From positions 1-44,490 of the forward strand of contig CAIQQL010000116.1 in assembly GCA_903873955.1 (NCBI GenBank): 44,490 bases of DNA. Reading direction: 5' to 3'. Every line of letters starts with the position of its first letter. Within the stretch, counting starts at the first letter, position 1. A program made the position numbers and the translations under genes. The notes beneath the pieces were generated by a model, which was not told the origin of the DNA, ran no database searches, and saw only the letters and a program-made list of their open reading frames with translations. Below are positions 38,989 through 44,490 of the stretch, piece by piece. This stretch comes from an uncultured archaeon (GTDB lineage Archaea; Nanobdellota; Nanobdellia; Pacearchaeales; GW2011-AR1).

Positions 38989-40869
38989 ATGGCAAAAGAA
39001 AAAATCATCGGAATCGACCTGGGCACATCCAATAGCCAGGCAGCTATTGTCCTTGGCGGAAAGCCGACCATTATCCCTTCTGCTGAAGGAGTTACCGTCG
39101 CAGGAAAGATGTTCCCGTCAGTTGTAGCCTTCACTAAAGAAGGGAACCTGCTCATTGGAGAACCTGCTAAAAGACAGGCAATAACCAATCCAGAAGGGAC
39201 AATAATGAAAGCGAAAAGAAAGATGGGTACTGACTTTACCTACTCCATCCATGGCAAAGAGTATACCCCTCAACAAATCTCCTCCTATATCCTGCAAAAA
39301 ATAAAACGAGACGCTGAAAGCTTCTTGGGTGAAGAGATCAAAAAAGCAGTCATCACCGTACCAGCATACTTCAATGACAATCAAAGGACTGCAACAAAGG
39401 ATGCAGGAAAGATCGCAGGCTTGGAAGTCGTACGTCTCGTCAACGAGCCAACTGCCGCGTCTATGGCATATGGCCTTGACAAAGAAGGCGAGCATAAGAT
39501 TTTGGTGTTTGATCTGGGTGGCGGAACTTTAGATGTCACCGTCATGGAATTTGGCGATGGTACATTCACAGTCCTTTCCACCTCAGGTGATACACAACTC
39601 GGTGGAACAGACATGGATGAGGCAGTCATCAAATGGGTCATTGAGGAATTCAAGAAACAAGAAGGAATTGATCTCAATGAAGACCTGACTGCCATGCAAA
39701 GAGTCCGTGAAGGAGCTGAAAGGGCCAAAATTGAGCTTTCTACAGTCATGGAGACTGAAATAAACCTCCCCTATATCTCTGCAACCAATACCGGACCTAA
39801 ACACATCCTTTTGAAGATATCACGATCAAAGCTTGAACAACTGATAGAACCGCTCATCAAAAGATGCTTGCATCCAGTGGAACAAGCACTAAAAGACGCC
39901 AAACTAAAGAAAGAAGAACTCTATAAAATCATCCTCGTGGGCGGACCTACGCGAATGCCCGTCATTCAGAAATTCATTGAAGAGAATGTGGGAAAGAAAG
40001 TTGAAAAGGTCGTAGACCCTATGGAATGTGTCGCCATGGGTGCTGCAATCCAAGGAGCTATTTTGTCAGGGGATATTACCGATATTGTCTTATTGGATGT
40101 CACACCTCTAACGTTAGGGATTGAAACATTAGGAGAAGTAATGACTCCGCTTATTGAAAGAAACACTACTATCCCTACAAAGAAAAGCCAGATTTTCTCA
40201 ACTGCAAGCGATTTCCAAACTGCTGTGACCATCCACGTCTTGCAAGGGGAAAGACCTATGGCCAAGAACAATACAAGCTTAGGCAATTTTAATCTAATCG
40301 GCCTGCCTCCTGCGCCAAGAGGGATCCCGCAGATTGAAGTCACGTTTGATATCGATTCTAACGGAATCATCAGTGTAAAAGCCAAAGACTTAGGCACAGG
40401 AAAAGAGCAAAAAATGACGGTCACCGCTTCCACTAAGCTTTCTGACAAGGAAATCGAAAAAATGGTCAGTGAAGCAAAAGAACATGAAGAAGAAGACAAG
40501 AAGAAAAGGGAAGAGATTGAAGCCAGGAACAATGCTGATGCGATGGTTTACAGTTTTGAGAAAACCCTTGCTGACCTTGGAGACAAATTAACCGCTCAAC
40601 AAAAAGAAAGGATACAACAAGCATTAACGAAAGTCAAAGATGCCTTAAAAGGTGACAATGTTGCAGCGATCACGAGCTCTTCGGAAGAACTTGAAAAAGT
40701 CATGCAGGAGATAAGCACGAGCGTATATGAAGAAGCAGCAAAGAAATATGCCCAGGAAAAAGGCAAGACCAAATCAGAGGTCGGAGAAGAAGACAACCTC
40801 AAAGACTCCAAAGACAAGGACGGCGCTATTGACGCAGAATACGAAGTAAAAGACGAAAAAAAAGAATAA
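38989..40869 (+). CDS. dnaK: Chaperone DnaK (Hsp70)
   Basis: 626 aa, full length. ATPase signatures: GIDLGTSNSQAAIV (phosphate 1; the usual is GTTNS), VPAYFNDNQRTATKDAG, VFDLGGGTLDVTV (phosphate 2), ILVGGPTRMP (adenosine). The interdomain linker is DIVLLDVTPLTLGIET, and a substrate-binding domain with VLQGERPMAKNNTSLG follows. The C-terminal lid is charged and ends in a Glu/Lys-rich tail. Archaeal DnaK systems are of bacterial origin. The grpE gene is immediately upstream and dnaJ follows after 105 nt. Confidence 0.97.
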   Translation: MAKEKIIGIDLGTSNSQAAIVLGGKPTIIPSAEGVTVAGKMFPSVVAFTKEGNLLIGEPAKRQAITNPEGTIMKAKRKMGTDFTYSIHGKEYTPQQISSYILQKIKRDAESFLGEEIKKAVITVPAYFNDNQRTATKDAGKIAGLEVVRLVNEPTAASMAYGLDKEGEHKILVFDLGGGTLDVTVMEFGDGTFTVLSTSGDTQLGGTDMDEAVIKWVIEEFKKQEGIDLNEDLTAMQRVREGAERAKIELSTVMETEINLPYISATNTGPKHILLKISRSKLEQLIEPLIKRCLHPVEQALKDAKLKKEELYKIILVGGPTRMPVIQKFIEENVGKKVEKVVDPMECVAMGAAIQGAILSGDITDIVLLDVTPLTLGIETLGEVMTPLIERNTTIPTKKSQIFSTASDFQTAVTIHVLQGERPMAKNNTSLGNFNLIGLPPAPRGIPQIEVTFDIDSNGIISVKAKDLGTGKEQKMTVTASTKLSDKEIEKMVSEAKEHEEEDKKKREEIEARNNADAMVYSFEKTLADLGDKLTAQQKERIQQALTKVKDALKGDNVAAITSSSEELEKVMQEISTSVYEEAAKKYAQEKGKTKSEVGEEDNLKDSKDKDGAIDAEYEVKDEKKE

Positions 40870-40973
40870 AGATACACTCTATCCCCCGTAAAACTCCCTC
40901 TTATTTTCATTAAGAAGTAAAACTTATAATAGTCAATTACTTTTTGAAATAACGATTCCGCGAGGTTTACCCT

Positions 40974-42023
40974 ATGCCAGAAAAAGATTACTACAAAATA
41001 CTGGAAGTTGAAAAAAACGCAAGTCAGGAAGAGATAAAAAAAGCATTCAGGCAACTTGCAAGAAAATATCATCCCGACCTCAATCAACATACCAAGGAAG
41101 CAGAAGAGAAGTTCAAAGAGATAAACGAGGCCTTTCAGGTCCTGGGCAATGAAAAAAAGAAAGCCCAATATGATCGTGGCGAGAGCGAATCCTTTAACCC
41201 AGGAGCATCCCAAGGGTTCAGAAGCACAGGATTTAATTTTGAAGACTTATTTTCGGACTTAAGAGGGGAAGATTTCTTCAATAGAGGAGGAGGTCAAGAA
41301 CGAGAGGATTATGTATCGGGAGCCGATTTACAGTATAACCTGGAAATAACCTTGGAAGAAGCATTTTCAGGAACTAAAAAAGTGTTTGAGATGCCCATCT
41401 CAGAGATATGTAAAACATGCAAGGGCATTGGTGCTGAAGAAAAAGACCTGAAAGTATGCTCCACATGTGAGGGTACGGGAAAAATCAAGCATGCCAGAAG
41501 GAATAGCTTTATCCAATTCTTAGGGATTTCAGCGTGCACTACCTGCGGAGGTCTTGGAAAAGTTGCTACAAAGTATTGCGAGAACTGCAAAGGCAAAGGA
41601 AAAGTCAAAAAAAACCAGAAGATTGAGGTCACCATACCTAAAGGAGTGAACTCTGGGCAGTATCTTAGACTGGAAGGCAAGGGAGAACCTGGAAGAAATG
41701 CCTCTGCAGGGGATTTGTTTGTGGTCATCCATGTTGCACCTAACCATTTATTCAAAAGAGAGGAAGAAAACCTGTTCTTAGAAAAAAAGATAGATCTAGC
41801 GACAGCAATCTTTGGTGGAAGCATAGATATCCAAGGCATTGACAAGAAATTAAAATTGAAAATCCCAGACGGAACGGAAAGCCATACTTTTTTCAAGCTT
41901 AAAAAACAAGGAATGCCATTTTTAGACTCAAGGAAGCGAGGAGACCTATTCATAAAAATAATTGTCGAGATACCAAAATTAGGCAAGGATAAAGAGAAGA
42001 CCTTCAAGCAATTCATAGGATAG
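40974..42023 (+). CDS. dnaJ: Chaperone DnaJ (Hsp40)
   Basis: 349 aa. N-terminal J-domain with YYKILEVEKNASQEEIKKAF and RKYHPDLNQ (HPD motif). A short Gly/Phe region follows, then the four CxxCxGxG zinc-finger repeats: CKTCKGIG, CSTCEGTG, CTTCGGLG and CENCKGKG. The C-terminal substrate domains include IPKGVNSGQYLRLEGKGEPG. It is complete, a little short because the G/F linker is reduced. A TATA-like CTTATAATAG (40922-40931) and a GAGGT 10-14 nt before the ATG suggest its own promoter with a short leader. Confidence 0.96.
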   Translation: MPEKDYYKILEVEKNASQEEIKKAFRQLARKYHPDLNQHTKEAEEKFKEINEAFQVLGNEKKKAQYDRGESESFNPGASQGFRSTGFNFEDLFSDLRGEDFFNRGGGQEREDYVSGADLQYNLEITLEEAFSGTKKVFEMPISEICKTCKGIGAEEKDLKVCSTCEGTGKIKHARRNSFIQFLGISACTTCGGLGKVATKYCENCKGKGKVKKNQKIEVTIPKGVNSGQYLRLEGKGEPGRNASAGDLFVVIHVAPNHLFKREEENLFLEKKIDLATAIFGGSIDIQGIDKKLKLKIPDGTESHTFFKLKKQGMPFLDSRKRGDLFIKIIVEIPKLGKDKEKTFKQFIG

Positions 42024-42079
42024 TAAAAATATTCATTCTCTTCTTTGCTCAGGATTATCTTATGCTTTTGAGGCCCTGA

Positions 42080-43096
42080 TTAACGAGAGGTAAATGTCCT
42101 TCCACTGCCCACTATAATGATCTGAGGTCTAGAATCTTTTATATCGGCTCCACCAATATAATTTGATGAGATCATGCCAATGGGATTATCCTTTGTGGAT
42201 TCAATAAAACAGTATCCGCTGCCATAATTACTCACATTCAAAGGACATTGTATACCCACCGCCATATGGTTTTCTGACTTGAAGTTGAATAATACAACAC
42301 CATATCCTAACCGTGATAACAACTTTGCAAGCAAAAGTGATTTTTCTGTACAGGTTCCGCTCCCTAACCAAAGAGTCTCGTAGGGATATTGCACTTTCTT
42401 ATTGCTGCCTAAACAAGTCGAATAACTTCCAGACCCGTCGGCAATGCATCCTGCCCCTGTATAGTCATAGGGCATATTCTGAACAAAATGGACGAGTGCC
42501 TCGGCGACAACATCACCCGTCTCAGCATGCACTATCTTTTTTGTTTGCGCAATAATATCGTCCATGGCCAAAATATCTTGAGTGTCTGTCGTAAACATGT
42601 TCCAATAAGCATTTTCCCAACCTAGGGGAGGAGAATCTCCCTGATAGGAGTACGTCCTGGAAGCAGAAGTAAAATGCTGATAAACTCTTTGAGAGAGCCA
42701 GAGATTATATTTCCCATGAAAAATACCATCATCATAAAGATAGGTTATCGCAGTCACATCGGCGGATTGCGAGAGGGCTGGAGCAGAAGAGTTTACCGAG
42801 TTATCAGTGAGAGTTATGTCATATACTGATTTATAGGTTTGAGGAAGATCATCATACTCTCTTTTTGTCAGATTGATCAATATTTTATTGTTTTCAATAG
42901 GCTCGGGAGATATCAATAAGACCCTTGTGTCATTCTGATCGTTTGTCTTGACGGTTGAACCATTTAATCTGGCAACGCAAACGCCGATAAGGATAACAAT
43001 GAGCAATAAGAGAATCATGATAAACACGGAAATAGCCAACAGAGGATTATACACCCTACCAGGAGCTGGGTGCTGAATGTCAGAAGGAGGTCTCAT
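42080..43096 (-). CDS. Membrane-anchored transglutaminase-like protein
   Basis: 338 aa from ATG 43096; the longer frame starts with a TTG at 43156. One N-terminal transmembrane helix (LLAISVFIMILLLLIVILIG) places the rest outside. The C-terminal transglutaminase/cysteine-protease-like core has the catalytic Cys in GSGTCTEKSLLLAKLLSRLG, the His in FKSENHMAVGI, and Asp or Glu in CFIESTKDNPIG as the third residue. Such domains act as proteases or crosslinkers of envelope proteins. Upstream, GATATTTAAATATC (43214-43227) is a palindromic TATA box that would give a leader of about 95 nt with a CTCAAAAA/TTTTTGAG hairpin (43146-43175). Confidence 0.85.
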   Translation of the reverse strand: MRPPSDIQHPAPGRVYNPLLAISVFIMILLLLIVILIGVCVARLNGSTVKTNDQNDTRVLLISPEPIENNKILINLTKREYDDLPQTYKSVYDITLTDNSVNSSAPALSQSADVTAITYLYDDGIFHGKYNLWLSQRVYQHFTSASRTYSYQGDSPPLGWENAYWNMFTTDTQDILAMDDIIAQTKKIVHAETGDVVAEALVHFVQNMPYDYTGAGCIADGSGSYSTCLGSNKKVQYPYETLWLGSGTCTEKSLLLAKLLSRLGYGVVLFNFKSENHMAVGIQCPLNVSNYGSGYCFIESTKDNPIGMISSNYIGGADIKDSRPQIIIVGSGRTFTSR

Positions 43097-43318
43097 GGTT
43101 TCCCTGAGAAAAAGGAATGTAAGAAACTCCAACAGACCACTCGGGCTCAAAAACAATTTCTCTAAACTTTTTGAGGGAAAAAGGTCCTTTTCTCATATCT
43201 AAGACGAGAGGCGGATATTTAAATATCTTTCTTATGTTTTAACTTTTTAGTGACATTAATACACCAAAACCATTTCCAAAACAGCTAGTTATTTATATGA
43301 GCGAAGCTATTTATTATA

Positions 43319-43672
43319 ATGAGAAAGGGAGTAATCAAAGCACTTTCGCTTAGTGCGATCCTTTTAGGATGCGAAGGGTGCATGACGATTGATTTTCATC
43401 CCAAGAATGATAAATATATCCCTGCTACGGAAGCCCCCGACTCAACTGATGCGAAAAATCTATTCCAGGGTATAGGGTATGCTTTTGAAGACATGACTGA
43501 TGAGATCACAGGCCAGGGATATGAAGACAGAAACAATATAGTTGGTCCCTATGACCCTGTAAGAACCAAAAAACCCATAGACCATAGAATATTATTCATC
43601 AAATACCGCTATCCCTGGCAAGAAGATGCGTTCAAGGTCATAGGTTCAAAAAAAGATTCTGACGAAAGATAG
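43319..43672 (+). CDS. Small putative lipoprotein
   Basis: 117 aa. The N-terminus MRKGVIKALSLSAILLGC is a short lipoprotein signal with a lipobox-like LLGC (Cys18); a second Cys follows (CEGC). The mature part is polar, with a DPVRTKKPIDH segment and FIKYRYPWQEDAF, and no family I recognise. TTATTTATATG about 25 bp upstream is the likely TATA box, giving a leaderless message. It is divergent from the transglutaminase-like gene and may share its envelope location. Confidence 0.68.
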   Translation: MRKGVIKALSLSAILLGCEGCMTIDFHPKNDKYIPATEAPDSTDAKNLFQGIGYAFEDMTDEITGQGYEDRNNIVGPYDPVRTKKPIDHRILFIKYRYPWQEDAFKVIGSKKDSDER

Positions 43673-43676
43673 AAAT

Positions 43677-44180
43677 TTATTCGTGAGAAAATTGATCAAC
43701 CCGCAGATAGTCAAAGCGAACCAATTCTTCTTGGTTATACTTCACTAAAACCTGAAAGACCCCTGGCTGAGTCAATAATTCGAGTATTTTTCTGTCTCCA
43801 GGATATATCCTTTTATTTGGAAGCTCTGCATCAGGGACCCATAACGGCTTTGCTTTTGGATGCTCTTTACGAAGCTTCCCAGTAAATTCATTAGCCTCAT
43901 AAACCTCAACACACCAATCATCAACAAGCGCTTTTTGTCCTTCAAATTTCCTACCCTCATTATAAAATGTTGCAATCACCTTAAGTCGGGGCTTCACCAA
44001 GGTCAAACCCGTCTCTTCCCTGAATTCACGCAGGATAGAGTCTATGCCTCTTTCGCCTCTTTCAGTGCGACCCCCTGGAGGAACATAGAATCCATTATGG
44101 ATATCTTCTTCACCACGATGCCTATACAAAAGAAGAGTTCGATTAGCCTTCCGCAAGAAACACATTGTAGCGTTTATCAT
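43677..44180 (-). CDS. Nudix hydrolase, MutT-like
   Basis: 167 aa. The Nudix box is complete: GGRTERGERG, then REFREETGLTL, fitting G-x5-E-x7-RE-U-x-EE-x-G-U. The preceding GFYVPPGG and a start MINATMCFLRKANRTLLLYR resemble the 8-oxo-dGTPase/NUDT1 subgroup that cleans oxidised nucleotides, but the substrate is not certain. A minus-strand TATA-like TCTTTATTTAG (about 44202-44212) sits about 26 bp before the ATG. The 3' end is 4 nt from the convergent lipoprotein gene. Confidence 0.9.
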   Translation of the reverse strand: MINATMCFLRKANRTLLLYRHRGEEDIHNGFYVPPGGRTERGERGIDSILREFREETGLTLVKPRLKVIATFYNEGRKFEGQKALVDDWCVEVYEANEFTGKLRKEHPKAKPLWVPDAELPNKRIYPGDRKILELLTQPGVFQVLVKYNQEELVRFDYLRVDQFSHE

Positions 44181-44325
44181 AGTGTCATCTATTAGTATCG
44201 ATTTGGCTAAATAAAGATTATGTCATTGGAACATATTCTTGAGATAGCGCTCCACATATGAAAAAGAAAACAGACATGCCAGTTAGTGCATATATGTTTT
44301 TATAATAAACAGAGTTAATACTTCT

Positions 44326-44490
44326 ATGGGAAGTACTCCAACATTAGAAGTCTTTTTGCATGAAGTATATCCTAGACTTGCCCAGGCTTGGGATGGTCAA
44401 CCCTATGTCTATATGAGTTATGATACCCCTGGCGGTGGGGGAGGAACTTTGGATGTTGGAAGGCTTACCGACAATCTTGAAGTTATTGCC
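44326..44490 (+). CDS. Unidentified protein, 3' partial
   Basis: An ATG at 44326 follows a TATA-like TTTTATAATA (44297-44306) by about 25 bp and opens a frame of 55 codons to the window end. It begins MGSTPTLEVFLHEVYPRLAQ and contains YMSYDTPGGGGGTLDVGRL. No family can be assigned from so short a piece. The promoter spacing and uninterrupted frame make it a likely gene. Confidence 0.6.
   Translation, partial: MGSTPTLEVFLHEVYPRLAQAWDGQPYVYMSYDTPGGGGGTLDVGRLTDNLEVIA

Overview
The window reads as a piece of an archaeal chromosome, most likely from a small-genome DPANN-type (Woesearchaeota/Pacearchaeota-like) lineage. That placement is inference. What is seen: an archaeal RpoN (RPB10) subunit, archaeal DnaG primase, split ADP-forming acyl-CoA synthetase subunits, an SMC-like ATPase, RNase HII, and TATA boxes of the form TTTAAATA or TTTATATA about 23-27 bp upstream of many start codons. 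That spacing implies mostly leaderless transcripts. Genes inside operons do carry Shine-Dalgarno sequences (GGAGG type). A bacterial-type GrpE-DnaK-DnaJ set is present, as in many mesophilic archaea.

Layout. 1-5.2 kb: an orphan secretion-ATPase N-domain protein (open at the window edge), rpoN, a MacB-like ABC exporter (one ATPase, two permeases) and a Nudix hydrolase. 5.3-6.8 kb: guaB. 6.9-11.5 kb: a three-gene envelope cassette (single-span membrane protein, lipoprotein, fibronectin-III-like surface protein). 11.5-13.5 kb: divergent beta and alpha subunits of an ADP-forming acyl-CoA synthetase sharing one TATA element. 13.7-14.9 kb: dnaG. 14.9-28.97 kb: an accessory-looking region, described next. 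29-44.5 kb: a surface protein, a HAD nucleotidase, an SMC-like protein with a zinc hook, RNase HII, an M16 peptidase, an alkyltransferase, an alpha/beta hydrolase, a J-domain protein, grpE-dnaK-dnaJ, a transglutaminase-like protein, a lipoprotein, a Nudix hydrolase and a gene start cut by the window end.

The accessory region is the most interesting part. It opens with an approximately 500-nt non-coding transcription unit (about 15088-15600). Four copies of a small hairpin lie in it, with the same loop (TCTARAHT) and the same 3' tail (CACGA) but different, always self-complementary 4-bp stems. That is a covariation signature of a structured RNA. Downstream come two small unknown genes and an operon of a degenerate 3-methyladenine-glycosylase homologue, an SNF2 ATPase fused to a methyltransferase domain, and a protein built from helix-turn-helix-like modules ending in KAHxTMGTY. 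On the other strand is a second operon: a ribbon-helix-helix regulator with a perfect 18-bp palindrome at its promoter, then four tandem paralogues. Each paralogue has a Rossmann/methyltransferase-like N-domain, a conserved G-x-PML-x-D block and the same type of C-terminal module. An AP-endonuclease-IV-like gene and an unknown 365-aa gene lie between the operons.

The shared C-terminal module suggests that the two operons belong to one undescribed DNA- or RNA-directed system, possibly with the structured RNA as a partner. This link is inference from sequence and context. No database search was possible.
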